This document shows, one piece after another, positions 7,122 through 15,900 of a DNA stretch of 18,471 nucleotides. Where the stretch lies: contig JBCCFD010000106.1 in the NCBI GenBank assembly GCA_039029915.1, positions 1 to 18,471 on the forward strand, read 5' to 3'. The stretch is from QQUD01 sp039029915 (GTDB lineage: Bacteria > Chloroflexota > Anaerolineae > Promineifilales > Promineifilaceae). The first letter of the stretch is position 1. Each line of letters starts with the position of its first letter. Made by a program: the position numbers and the translations under genes. A model generated the notes under the pieces. The model was not told the origin of the DNA, ran no database searches, and saw only the letters and a program-made list of their open reading frames with translations.

Positions 7122-7148
7122 AAGCCAAGGAAAGCCTTGGCTTTTTTT
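7122..7148 (+). terminator. Intrinsic terminator, plus strand
   Basis: A 9-bp stem, AAGCCAAGG (7122-7130) with CCTTGGCTT (7135-7143), encloses the loop AAAG and runs straight into a T-tract (7142-7148). On the minus strand the hairpin is followed by mixed sequence, so it works mainly for plus-strand transcription. The T-tract overlaps the stop codon of the convergent gene at 7147. Confidence 0.85.
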
Positions 7149-7587
7149 ATTGCTCCCAGGGCTGCTTTCCTGGTGGCATTGCCAGTAGCTTTTTATAATT
7201 TCCTTCCCAAACATCTGCTTTGCGCGTCATTGTTTTTAGCTCAATATCAGCAAACTTTGGAAACAGGCCGGCCATTAGCTCGGGTAATAAGTCCCACGCT
7301 TCATGCCGGATAACATCTTCAATGTTAGCGCTGTGCTCAACTACCCACTCCCACTCCCGCATAAATCGTTCTGACTTCATCCAATAGCCTCGTTTTTCCC
7401 ATGCGGTTGCACTTTGTTCAACCCCGTCATGAATCTGACGGAGCAATAAGACGATTGTAGCTGCCATATCTTTCGCCTCGTCGTCCATGCCTGGCTTTTG
7501 AATCAGCCGTCTTAACATTTCGGCAATGCTGCGGCGGTTTCGATTTCTAATTTTGGTAGGATTATCTACATTAATGATCCGGCTCAT
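7147..7587 (-). CDS. Conserved-looking helical protein of unknown function
   Basis: This is an unrecognised protein of 146 residues. It opens MSRIINVDNPTKIRNRNRRS, a basic stretch, then continues as charged, mostly helical sequence rich in Trp (AWEKRGYWMK, REWEWVVEH, HEAWDLLPEL), ending KKLLAMPPGKQPWEQ. It has no signal peptide, membrane segment or Cys. The longest frame starts four codons upstream at a GTG (7599). ATG at 7587 is favoured because AAGGAA (minus strand of 7591-7596) lies four bases before it. The gene stands alone, divergent from glgC and convergent with the small gene upstream. The even codon use and the many Trp residues suggest a real, constrained protein, probably lineage-specific. 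No function is claimed. Confidence 0.8.
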   Translation of the reverse strand: MSRIINVDNPTKIRNRNRRSIAEMLRRLIQKPGMDDEAKDMAATIVLLLRQIHDGVEQSATAWEKRGYWMKSERFMREWEWVVEHSANIEDVIRHEAWDLLPELMAGLFPKFADIELKTMTRKADVWEGNYKKLLAMPPGKQPWEQ

Positions 7588-7750
7588 AAATTCCTTCACT
7601 AATACACAAATACTTTACTTTAATCTGACTTTGAAATGATAGCACGGGTGTTCTGCCGTTGCCAAATGATGAATTGGGCTAAATTCATAAATTTTGATTT
7701 AATTATAGAGAAGCACGCGTAGAGGGAAACTGAATAAAGGAAAAAAGTTG
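7588..7750. other. Divergent control region before glgC
   Basis: These 163 AT-rich bases separate two divergent starts and should hold both promoters. TTGATTTAATTATAGAG near 7693-7709 is promoter-like, but no well-spaced -35/-10 pair can be defended. AAAGG (7736-7740), ten bases before ATG 7751, is the likely glgC ribosome site. Confidence 0.35.
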
Positions 7751-9007
7751 ATGCGAATGCAGGATGTTTTAGGATTAATTTTAGGTGGGGGTGTTGGATC
7801 TCGACTTTACCCATTGACTAAAGAACGAGCAAAACCGGCTGTACCTTTAGCGGGGAAATATCGGTTGATTGATATTCCTATGAGTAGCTGTCTGCATGCT
7901 GGGATTGAAAAGATAGCTATCTTGACCCAGTTTAATTCTGTGTCTCTTCACCGTCATATTTACAGAACGTATAATCGTGACGTATTTACCCGTGGTTTTG
8001 TCCAAATTTTGGCGGCTGAACAAACGCATCGCAGTGATGATTGGTATCAGGGAACGGCTGATGCGGTTCGGAAGCAAAAAATAGAGATTGATCAGGCGGC
8101 CAGTGATCTTGTTCTTATTTTGGCTTGTGACCATCTTTACCGAATGGATTACCGAAAATTTGTTCAGTTTCATGTTGATACAGGAGCAGATATTTCAATT
8201 GCGGTTCAGCCTGTTGGCCGTAATGTTGCCTCCAGCTTAGGGATTTTAAAGCTTGATGGAAATGATCAAATTGTCACGTTCCGTGAAAAGCCGAAAACAG
8301 ATGAAGAATTGGCTGATATGGAGAGCATTCCTGGTTCTCAACGGCCGTATATGGCTTCAATGGGCATCTATGTTTTCTCTAAAAAAGTGCTGTTTAAACT
8401 GCTGGATATGGACGCCAATGATTTTGGCAAAGAAATTATCCCCGCCGCTATTCATGATCATAAAGTAATGGGCTTTAAATTTGACGGCTATTGGGAAGAT
8501 ATTGGCACCATCCAGCGATTTTATGAAGTCAATTTGCAAATGGCTCAGCCCGATGCGCCGTTTGATTTTTATAATCCAGTCACCCCAATCTATACACGAC
8601 CCCGCTTCCTTCCGGCGTCAGAAGTGCACGGGGCCAATATGGAAAATGTTTTAATGACAGATGGCTGCCGAGTCCATGATGCCAAAATAAGAGATTCGGT
8701 AATTGGATTACGAAGCATCATTGGCCCAGATGTTGTTATTGATGCCTCAATCATGATGGGCTCTGATTATTATGAGACGGATGAGTCTCGATTAGAAAAT
8801 CAAAATAAAGGAAATCCAGATATAGGCATTGGGGCTGGCTCTATTATTGAACGGGCAATTATTGATAAAAATGCTCGTATTGGGCGAAATGTGCATATCC
8901 GCAATATGCCTAATCGACCTGATAAAGATGAGGAGCAGTGGGTTTCTCGAGATGGCATTGTTATTGTTCCCAAGAACGCCGTCATTTCAGACAACACGAT
9001 TATATAA
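7751..9007 (+). CDS. glgC: Glucose-1-phosphate adenylyltransferase (ADP-glucose pyrophosphorylase)
   Basis: This enzyme makes ADP-glucose from glucose-1-phosphate and ATP, the committed step of bacterial glycogen synthesis. It has 418 residues. The N-terminal nucleotidyltransferase part carries LGGGVGSRLYPLTKERAKPA (11-30), VPLAGKYRLIDIPMSSC (31-47), DDWYQGTADAVR (96-107), ACDHLYRMDY (125-134) and VTFREKP (175-181). FDGYWEDIGT (244-253) closes the catalytic domain. The C-terminal part is a left-handed beta-helix (IMMGSDYYE, IGAGSIIERAIIDKNARIGRNV) that in this family binds allosteric effectors. The wording is closer to the cyanobacterial and plant branch than to E. coli GlgC. An in-frame TTG directly before the ATG is not needed as a start. 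No other glycogen gene is adjacent. Confidence 0.97.
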   Translation: MRMQDVLGLILGGGVGSRLYPLTKERAKPAVPLAGKYRLIDIPMSSCLHAGIEKIAILTQFNSVSLHRHIYRTYNRDVFTRGFVQILAAEQTHRSDDWYQGTADAVRKQKIEIDQAASDLVLILACDHLYRMDYRKFVQFHVDTGADISIAVQPVGRNVASSLGILKLDGNDQIVTFREKPKTDEELADMESIPGSQRPYMASMGIYVFSKKVLFKLLDMDANDFGKEIIPAAIHDHKVMGFKFDGYWEDIGTIQRFYEVNLQMAQPDAPFDFYNPVTPIYTRPRFLPASEVHGANMENVLMTDGCRVHDAKIRDSVIGLRSIIGPDVVIDASIMMGSDYYETDESRLENQNKGNPDIGIGAGSIIERAIIDKNARIGRNVHIRNMPNRPDKDEEQWVSRDGIVIVPKNAVISDNTII

Positions 9008-9031
9008 ATAGAAATCGAAGCTGTGGGATTT

Positions 9032-9313
9032 TTATTCTGAAAATTTTTTAGAAAGGTAAGTTAAGGCCTCTTCAGGGGTTTTAAATGCGAGAGGCAGATG
9101 CCCATGTATTTGGACCTGCTTTTTCTTTTTTCTGACAATGGCGGGTAGCCAGCCTTGGTTGCTGTTCGGTGAAAAAACAGCCGCGTAAGCACCTTTTGAA
9201 CAAGATTGAGGAAATTGCCAAATTACCCAAGTGTAAAGTGCTTTAATCGGCACCTTGGTCGGTTTACTCTCGTTAAGAGTAAAGGCTTTGCCTTCCTTCT
9301 TCTTTTTGCTCAT
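9032..9313 (-). CDS. Small basic protein of unknown function
   Basis: This 93-residue protein has a lysine-rich start (MSKKKKEGKAF) and a second basic patch (VRKKKKQVQIHGH). The remainder looks like a compact fold with several Trp residues and a C-terminal helix, FKTPEEALTYLSKKFSE. It has one Cys and no membrane segment. It begins seven bases after the stop of the HAD phosphatase gene on the same strand, with GAGAG upstream of the ATG, so it is probably the last gene of that operon. I do not recognise the family. The basic charge would allow nucleic-acid binding, but that is only a possibility. Confidence 0.7.
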   Translation of the reverse strand: MSKKKKEGKAFTLNESKPTKVPIKALYTWVIWQFPQSCSKGAYAAVFSPNSNQGWLPAIVRKKKKQVQIHGHLPLAFKTPEEALTYLSKKFSE

Positions 9314-9320
9314 CCGTCTC

Positions 9321-10019
9321 TCAATAGAGCGCGTGCCCTAACAATATTTCGATTACCCGCTCGGTTTCTTTTAAATCTTCAAGCAAATAATCCGGTTGAT
9401 ATTGCTGTAATGTTTTTGATGAATGCCAGCCGCTGGCAACGGCAACGGCCGTTGCTTTTCCTGACTTTGCGCATAAAATGTCTGCTGGTGTATCCCCGAT
9501 GATGACCGTATTCTTACCATTAACTTCGGACCCCGTCAATAAGTTGGCGCGTTTATAGGCCACGGCCGGTAGCTCATTCCTGTTATTCCCATCAGAGCCA
9601 TAAGCACATACGCGAAACTGGTCGGGATTAATACCCGCGGCTTTAAGCTTTAGAGGGGCTGTCAAGCTTGAGTTTCCGGTCAATAATCCTAAAACCACCC
9701 CATCGTGCTGCCGTAATTTTGGGAGAAGAATTTCAACACCAGAACAAGGTTTAATCTGCTTGTCCCAAAAAATTTTGCTTCCCTTTTCAGCCATTTTTGC
9801 ATAAATCGTTGGTAATCTGGTTTCGATTTCATTCGGTGGGGTACCCATCGCTGTTAAAAGATCGGTAATGATTTGAGAGTCAATTTTGCCGCCCATTCGA
9901 TACTCTTCGATTGGTCCTGCAGAACCATAAAGCTCTTCAAGCGCTTTTTGCAGGGCCAACCGACCGGCACCGTGGCTCCGAATTAATGTGCCATCAATAT
10001 CAAACAAGATCAATCTCAT
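9321..10019 (-). CDS. HAD-superfamily phosphatase (Gph/phosphoglycolate phosphatase-like)
   Basis: This 232-residue cytoplasmic hydrolase has all four HAD motifs. Motif I is DIDGT, with nucleophile Asp7 and Asp9. Motif II is LLTGNSS (about 112-118), the motif III lysine lies in VAYKRAN (about 154-160), and motif IV is IGDTPAD (about 174-180). A helical cap lies between motifs I and II (about 15-85), as in subfamily IA phosphatases such as Gph. The end, VAVASGWHSSKTLQQYQPDYLLEDL, is typical of that group. An earlier GTG at 10022 is possible, but the ATG at 10019 forms TGATG with the stop of the aldolase gene, a classic sign of coupled translation. The pair suggests a phosphatase acting near the aldolase in one small-molecule pathway. 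The exact substrate is unknown. Confidence 0.92.
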   Translation of the reverse strand: MRLILFDIDGTLIRSHGAGRLALQKALEELYGSAGPIEEYRMGGKIDSQIITDLLTAMGTPPNEIETRLPTIYAKMAEKGSKIFWDKQIKPCSGVEILLPKLRQHDGVVLGLLTGNSSLTAPLKLKAAGINPDQFRVCAYGSDGNNRNELPAVAYKRANLLTGSEVNGKNTVIIGDTPADILCAKSGKATAVAVASGWHSSKTLQQYQPDYLLEDLKETERVIEILLGHALY

Positions 10020-10918
10020 CACGATTCCAAAATTGCCTGCATGCTAGGCCAAATCGGTTCATGGGGCATTGGGCGAGGCGGTACGGCCGTTCCAACGGCA
10101 AATCCCCTCTCAGCCAAAATCTGCTTGATGGTTCCAATGCGATAACCGGCTGGAATACAGGTTAGCAAGCGATTGACTGTTTGCTGGTGTGCTTGAGCGG
10201 CCTGTAAATCCCCTGCACCATAAGCGGCCGTTAAAGCAACAAATGGTTCAGGAATGGCCGTGCTTAAACCACTGACTAAGCCATCAAATCCGTAGCTTAA
10301 GGCGCCAAGAGCCAGCGGTTCTTTGCCTGCGAAGGTAATAAAAGGTGGAGCGGCAGCTTTCAATAGCGCATTGATTTCAATCATATTACCGCGGCTGGTT
10401 TTTATACCGGCAATTGTGGGCACTTTTTCTTGAACCTCTTTGATAAACGCAGGGGAGATGCCGTTGACCGCCATATGTGGAATATCATATAGGAGTAGAG
10501 GGAGCTCAGGGGCCGCCTGACTGATAGCTTGGTAGTAGTTGATCAGTCCCTCATCATGAAAGCCATAATAATAAGGGGTAACGGCTGCTATGGCATCTGC
10601 ACCGATTTGAGCGGCGTGATTGGCTAGAGCAACGGCCGTATCGGTTCGATTGGCCCCAATATGCAGCATAACGGGCACGCTGGCGGCTTCAGCGGCCGTT
10701 TTGTGCAGCCGTTTGCGCTCATCGATCGTTAGTAAGATACCTTCACCCGTTGAGCCGCCGACAAAGAGGCCCTTACTGCCTTTGCTTTCTAGAAATTCAA
10801 TAAGGGTAGGGATCAGATCAACGTTTACAGTATAGCCATCTGCCGTAACAGGTGTGGCTAGGGCCGGTGAAACACCGTGCTTCAATTTATTTTGCAATGC
10901 TTCAATTTTGTTTTTCAT
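10019..10918 (-). CDS. DapA/NanA-family class I aldolase or synthase
   Basis: This 299-residue TIM-barrel enzyme belongs to the dihydrodipicolinate synthase/N-acetylneuraminate lyase family, which forms a Schiff base between pyruvate and an active-site lysine. LFVGGSTGEG (51-60) is the carboxylate-binding loop, TPYYY (114-118) is shared by the family, LYDIPHMAV (143-151) holds the catalytic Tyr144, and GIKTSRG (171-177) holds the Schiff-base Lys173. The STGE loop resembles N-acetylneuraminate lyase more than the TTGE of classical DapA. LYDIP in place of the usual YNIP, and the absence of lysine-pathway neighbours, also make an alternative substrate (a sugar acid or another 2-keto acid) plausible. 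The downstream HAD phosphatase is translationally coupled. No clear Shine-Dalgarno sequence precedes the ATG. The family is certain; the substrate is not. Confidence 0.9.
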   Translation of the reverse strand: MKNKIEALQNKLKHGVSPALATPVTADGYTVNVDLIPTLIEFLESKGSKGLFVGGSTGEGILLTIDERKRLHKTAAEAASVPVMLHIGANRTDTAVALANHAAQIGADAIAAVTPYYYGFHDEGLINYYQAISQAAPELPLLLYDIPHMAVNGISPAFIKEVQEKVPTIAGIKTSRGNMIEINALLKAAAPPFITFAGKEPLALGALSYGFDGLVSGLSTAIPEPFVALTAAYGAGDLQAAQAHQQTVNRLLTCIPAGYRIGTIKQILAERGFAVGTAVPPRPMPHEPIWPSMQAILES

Positions 10919-10995
10919 GATATATTACTTTAGTGGCAAAGTATTTTACTACTTCTGCTCTGGAAAAATTGATACTTTCTTTTGCAACGGAATAT

Positions 10996-11313
10996 TTACT
11001 CTGGTTCAACTGTGAATTTTAGGGGATATCCTTCAAGATTCGCGGCAAAGTGAGCGCGCCCAACACGTTTTTGAGCTTCACTTTTCGGCAGGGTTTGCAC
11101 GTAGGCAATCCCCCTAAAATGAGCGACAAGCATCACCTGTTCCGCATCTGGGAGCATTAATTTAAAAATCTTGAGCAAAATGCCGACCACAAAATCCATG
11201 GGGGTCACATCATCATTGTGAATTAAAACTTTATAGGGTGGCTCCTCAGCAGTATCTGCTGCCTCTTCCGTAAGTTGTTCTTCTACAACGTCTTGCTCGT
11301 ATTCAGTAGACAA
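10996..11313 (-). CDS. clpS: ATP-dependent Clp protease adaptor ClpS
   Basis: ClpS delivers N-degron substrates (those with bulky N-terminal residues) to the ClpA/ClpC-ClpP protease. The conserved core is PYKVLIHNDDVTPMDFVV, with the N-degron pocket residues Asn33 and Asp34, His65 in VAHFRG, and the closing GYPLKFTVEPE. I place the start at TTG 11313 because CTGGAG lies nine bases upstream and the result is a normal 105-residue ClpS with a flexible acidic N-terminal tail (VVEEQLTEEAADTAEEPP). Other in-frame starts exist: TTG 11394, ATG 11472 with GAGGAAAATT before it, and ATG 11490. The last two would run 86-104 bases into the phosphatase gene and add a tail unlike ClpS. It is downstream of the phosphatase and upstream of the aldolase on one strand. 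No clp protease gene is adjacent. The identity is firm; the start is uncertain. Confidence 0.88.
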   Translation of the reverse strand: MSTEYEQDVVEEQLTEEAADTAEEPPYKVLIHNDDVTPMDFVVGILLKIFKLMLPDAEQVMLVAHFRGIAYVQTLPKSEAQKRVGRAHFAANLEGYPLKFTVEPE

Positions 11314-11386
11314 TTGGGTATGCTCCAGGGGCCGATTTACGGCCGTTCTTATTTGCTGATGTGTTCCGAATTGTATGAAGGGACGT

Positions 11387-12244
11387 TCACTCAAGCAAAT
11401 AGGATTGCAGTTGCTTGACCTCGTCAGTTGAAAACGAGAGTGCTGTTGATAAGTAGTTTTCAAAACTGCCATAATTTTCCTCAATGGCATTAAACGCGGT
11501 TTGCAGATAAGCGGGCGTTACAGAAGCCAATTGCTCCACAACTTTGAGTGCCTTCTGCCCTCGGAGCAGGGCATAAATTCTGAGACGCCTTTTTAGAGCG
11601 GGTAAGATCAGCGCATTGGAGCGCAAATAATCTTCAAAGATGACTTCTTGAGAGACGCCAGCGATTTTGAGAAGAAGCGCGGTAGCAAAGCCGGTGCGAT
11701 CCTTACCCCCAGTGCAGTGGTAGAGCACGGGTGCTCCTTTTGCGGCTAGGACGGTTTGTAAGAACGTTTTGTACTCTTCGGCATACTCCATCACAAACTG
11801 TTCGTTTGCCTCAATCATTAGCCCATACCCATCAACATCAGCCAGGTCCCCTTTGCGTATTTTTTGCTGAAGATTTTGGCCTGAGTTTTGATTGGCTTGA
11901 TCGAAAATAGGAAGCTCAATGTATTCGAAGGTGGCATTGGGTGGAAATTTGTTTGGCTCGTGTGTTTTTTCAAACCCGCTGCGAAAATCAACGACGGATT
12001 TGAGATTGAGGGCGTTAAAGGTGTCGAATTGCGATTTGTCAAGACGGTGGAAATTGTCGGAGCGGTAGAGAATGCCCCACTTGACTTTACGGCCGTTTGC
12101 CCCTTCATATCCACCAATGTCCCGAAAATTGTGTGTCGTTTTAAAAGGAATGACCCGATGCTGCTCGCGGAGCGGTTCAGGAAGATCTTTGGGGAATTGA
12201 ATGGGGGCTTGTTTTTGTGAAAACCAGTTCGTGAATAAATTCAT
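11387..12244 (-). CDS. Tyrosine/serine protein phosphatase (Y_phosphatase3 type)
   Basis: This 285-residue enzyme belongs to the atypical dual-specificity phosphatase group. The P-loop is HCTGGKDRTG (176-185), with nucleophile Cys177 and Arg183. This KDRTG form is shared by phosphatases acting on phosphotyrosine, phosphoserine or phosphoinositides, such as MptpB-like and Siw14-like proteins. The N-terminal signature NFRDIGGYEGANGRKVKWGI (39-58), with LYRSDNFHRLD and VVDFRSGFEK following, is typical. The general acid is likely in the region LPIFDQ (111-116). It has no signal peptide, so it is probably cytoplasmic. It is the first gene of a possible minus-strand operon and diverges from the DinB-family gene. 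The Shine-Dalgarno sequence before ATG 12244 is weak. The phosphatase call is secure; the substrate is unknown. Confidence 0.92.
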   Translation of the reverse strand: MNLFTNWFSQKQAPIQFPKDLPEPLREQHRVIPFKTTHNFRDIGGYEGANGRKVKWGILYRSDNFHRLDKSQFDTFNALNLKSVVDFRSGFEKTHEPNKFPPNATFEYIELPIFDQANQNSGQNLQQKIRKGDLADVDGYGLMIEANEQFVMEYAEEYKTFLQTVLAAKGAPVLYHCTGGKDRTGFATALLLKIAGVSQEVIFEDYLRSNALILPALKRRLRIYALLRGQKALKVVEQLASVTPAYLQTAFNAIEENYGSFENYLSTALSFSTDEVKQLQSYLLE

Positions 12245-12393
12245 ACTGCTTAGAATTATAGGTCACCCTCTTTGAGTTACAAGGGTTTGGGTGTCAAATT
12301 TCAGGAATTGAGTTCCTCGCATCTCAACAGCAGTTCGCTAGAATAGAACAATAAGGGAGCGTAAGTCCTAATTAATAAGCAGTGGAGTTGAAT
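12245..12393. other. Divergent control region, phosphatase and DinB-family genes
   Basis: These 149 bases hold the promoters for both directions. TTGAGT (12308-12313) and TAGAAT (12339-12344) resemble -35 and -10 hexamers for the plus strand but are 25 bases apart, too far for a standard promoter. TTGAG/CTCAA (12308-12327) forms a 5-bp inverted repeat. GGAG at 12384-12387 is the ribosome site for ATG 12394. Confidence 0.35.
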
Positions 12394-12918
12394 ATGTTCA
12401 AAGAAAGTCCAAACCCTACAACAGTAGCGAAACTGATTGAAAAAACACCAGCCGTTTTAAAAACGATGTTAACAGAGCTGGATGATTCGCTTTTGAGCTG
12501 GAAGCCCGCTGACGGAGAATGGTGTATTAAGGAAGTTATCGGTCACTTAATCGATATGGACACCTTGGCTTTTGCTGATCGTATTCAAATTATTTTAGAT
12601 AACGACACGCCCGACATGGCTTCGTTAGATGTAGATGAAATTGAGGCAAAACGGGAAGATTTTAAACGGCCGTTAGCTGAGCTCCTCTTGGAGTTTGAGC
12701 AAGCGCGCGAAACGGCCGTGGCTTTCCTTATGCAGCTGCCTCCAGACCAACTGCAGCGAACGGGCGTTTTTCCAGTTGAGCGATACTTTAAAGCGTCTGA
12801 CTTCCTTTACGAGTGGCCCTATCACGATCATGACCACCTCAAACAAATTAGCGACATCATTCAAGCTTCTGTTTGGGGACAGTTAAGCGAGACGATGCAG
12901 CGAGCATTAAGGAGATAA
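12394..12918 (+). CDS. DinB-like four-helix-bundle protein
   Basis: This 174-residue protein belongs to the DinB/YfiT superfamily of metal-binding four-helix bundles, many of which act as thiol-dependent transferases or are uncharacterised. Signs of the family are LSWKPADGEWCIKEVIGHL (34-52) with His51, and near the end YHDHDHLKQI (143-152) with His144, His146 and His148, which together can form the His triad binding a divalent metal. A GTG four codons upstream is a possible start, but ATG 12394 has GGAG at the correct distance. The stop is only two bases before the carboxylase ATG, so the two genes are co-transcribed and probably coupled. The reaction is unknown. A role alongside acyl-CoA carboxylation would be speculation. 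Confidence 0.85.
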   Translation: MFKESPNPTTVAKLIEKTPAVLKTMLTELDDSLLSWKPADGEWCIKEVIGHLIDMDTLAFADRIQIILDNDTPDMASLDVDEIEAKREDFKRPLAELLLEFEQARETAVAFLMQLPPDQLQRTGVFPVERYFKASDFLYEWPYHDHDHLKQISDIIQASVWGQLSETMQRALRR

Positions 12919-12920
12919 CA

Positions 12921-15900
12921 ATGCCGTTAACTAAACTTCTCATCGCCAATCGCGGAGAAATTGCTATTCGTATTGCTCAAGCGGCCGCAGAAATGGGTGT
13001 TCCGACGTTTTCAATTTATTCAGAAGACGACCAAGCGGCACTGCACAGGGTTAAAACCGATCAAGCCATTGCTTTAACCGGAACTGGACCCTCTGCTTAT
13101 TTGGATGGGGCACAAATTATTCAGCATGCAAAGGAACATGATTGCACGCATATTCATCCTGGCTACGGATTTTTGAGTGAGAACGATCAATTTGCTCACA
13201 CCTGTGCACACAATAATCTTAATTTCGTTGGGCCAGCCCCAGAAACATTGACTCTCTTTGGGGATAAAATGAAGGCTCGCCAATTTGCCCAAGCGCATGA
13301 AGCCCTTGTGCTTCCCGGTTTAACGGTAGCAAATTTAGAGGAAGCTAAGCAATTTATGGCGGACACCGAAGGTCCTATTCTTATCAAGGCAGTGTCTGGC
13401 GGCGGTGGGCGAGGTATGCGGCTGGTTCAAGAAGTGGCTGAACTATCAGCTGCCTGGGAACAGTGTCAAACCGAGGCCAATTTAGCCTTTGGGAGCGACC
13501 TGCTCTATGTTGAGAAGTATCTGCCGTTAGCTCGGCACGTTGAGATTCAAATTGTCGGAGACGGCACCGGGGCGGTTGTGGCACTCGGCGAGCGAGAGTG
13601 TATCTTGCAACGACGCTATCAAAAGGTTGTTGAAATTGCGCCAGCCCCCGATATGTCAGCTGGTTTACGGGAGCGATTGATTCACACGGCCGTTTCTCTC
13701 GCCAGTGCTGCAAATTATAAGAACCTCGGCACGTTTGAATTTTTGGTAGAGGGTACAGCCCTACATGATGAGGCCACCTTCTACTTTATTGAAGCAAATC
13801 CTCGTTTGCAAGTCGAGCACACCATCACCGAGGAGGTTTTTGGCCTTGATTTGGTTCAAATTCAGCTGGAAATTGCCAACGGCCGTTTACTAAGCGATTT
13901 AAACTTACCCACGGATGCTGCACCCAATCGCCAAGCCATTCAGCTAAGAATAAATATGGAGTCCATTCAGCCAGACGGCACATTTGTGCCCGCGGTAGGG
14001 AGAATTGATAGATTTGAATTCCCATCTGGAGCGGGGCTACGGTTGGATAGCTCCGGGTATCGTCATTTGACACCATCACCCCGATTTGATTCGCTGCTGG
14101 CTAAGCTTATTTGTACAACAAACAGCCCTCGATTCGAGAATCTTCTTCGTAAAGCCCAGCATGCGCTTGAAGATGTTGTTATTGATGGGTTGCCAACGAA
14201 TATCAACTTCCTGAGCGCTTTGATTGGTCTCGATGATATTGCCAAGCCCAATGCGCTTCATACCCAATTTATTGATCAAAATTTACCAGAAATCACTTCG
14301 CATAGTAAATTTGCAGCTAAGAAAACAAAAGAGGAAAAGCCTAACGAGTCGCCATCTGAGATTGAGATAGTGGTGCCAGCAGGAATAACGGCCGTCGTTA
14401 CGCCTATGCCCGGCAGTCTCATCTCGATTGAGGTGCAGGTAGGGAGCCAAGTTCAGCTTGGACAAACATTAGCCATTGTCGAAGCGATGAAGATGGAAGC
14501 GGTCATTGAGTCGCCTGTCCACGGCGTAATTACCCAGGTCAATGGGGAGGTAGGGCAAATTATATCTAACCAGACCCCGCTATTTTTTATCGATCCTATT
14601 TCCAAAGAAGGAGTTGATGCCGGCTCTAAGGAAATCATTGATCTCAATGTGATTCGGCCTGATTTGCAGGAGCTTTATGATAGACGAGCCTTCTTATTAG
14701 ATGAAAATAGGGGGGAGGCGGTTGCAAAACGACATCAACGGGGTCAACGAACCGCCCGTGAGAATGTGGCTGATCTGGTGGATGAAGGTGCTTTTTCTGA
14801 ATATGGTTCAGCCATTGTGGCCGCTCAGCGCCGCCGTCGTTCACTGGATGATTTGATTGAACGCACGCCTGCAGATGGCCTTGTGTGTGGGTTTGGACAG
14901 GTCAACGGCCGTATATTTGATGAAACAGCGGCCCAATGTCTGATTATGGCGTACGACTACTCGGTTCTTGCGGGCACGCAGGGGGCGTTAAACCATAAGA
15001 AAATGGATCGGATGTTGAAATTAGCGTATCAGGCCAAACGGCCGTTAATCCTCTTTGCAGAAGGGGGTGGTGGTCGACCCGGCGATATTGATTACATGGG
15101 GGTGGCCCAGCTTGACGTGATGACCTTTACCCTTTTTGCTGGCCTCAGCGGTAAGATTCCGTTGATCAGTATCGTGTCGGGCTACTGCTTTGCCGGGAAC
15201 GCTGCCTTAGCAGGCTGCTCAGACATCCTTATTGCAACAGAGAACACGTCTATCGGCATGGGAGGGCCAGCCATGATCGAAGGAGGGGGGTTAGGTCAGT
15301 ATCATCCCAAAGAGGTTGGCCCTGCTGCCTTCCAAAAGACAAATGGGGTTATTGATATTTTGGTCAAAGATGAAGCAGAAGCCGTTGCTAAAGCCAAACA
15401 GGTTCTGTCCTACTTTCAAGGTCAGACATCCGATTGGACATGTGCTGATCAACGCCATTTACGGCAGATCATTCCTGAGAATCGGCGGCGCATGTATGAT
15501 ATGCGTCGCTTGATTGACGTCTTGGCTGATGAGGGATCGGTATTGGAAATACGGCCGTTATTTGGCAAAGGAATTATTACTGCCTTTATTCGCATTGAGG
15601 GACACCCCATTGGCTTAATCGCCAATAATCCAGCCCACCTCGGAGGTGCTATTGATTCAGAAAGTGCCAACAAAGCCACTCGTTTTATGGAGCTTTGTGA
15701 TGCCCACAACATCCCTCTCCTCTCGCTTGTTGACACACCGGGCATCATGGTTGGCCCTAAGGCAGAAAAATCAGGGACAGTGCGCCACGCGACCCAACTT
15801 TTCATTGTAGGTGCCAAGCTAAATGTTCCCTTCTTTGCCATCGTCTTGCGTAAGGGGTATGGTCTCGGTGCGCAGGCAATGTGCGCCGGAAGCTTTCATG

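Noticed and set aside
12873..12920. Sixteen-codon upstream extension of the carboxylase
   Set aside because: It lies inside the DinB-like gene, has no ribosome site, and the standard start MPLTKLLIANRGE is directly preceded by AAGGAG.
15449..15841. 130-codon minus-strand open frame inside the carboxylase gene
   Set aside because: It is antisense to the conserved carboxyltransferase domain, has no ribosome site, and gives low-complexity Ser/Ile/Pro sequence.
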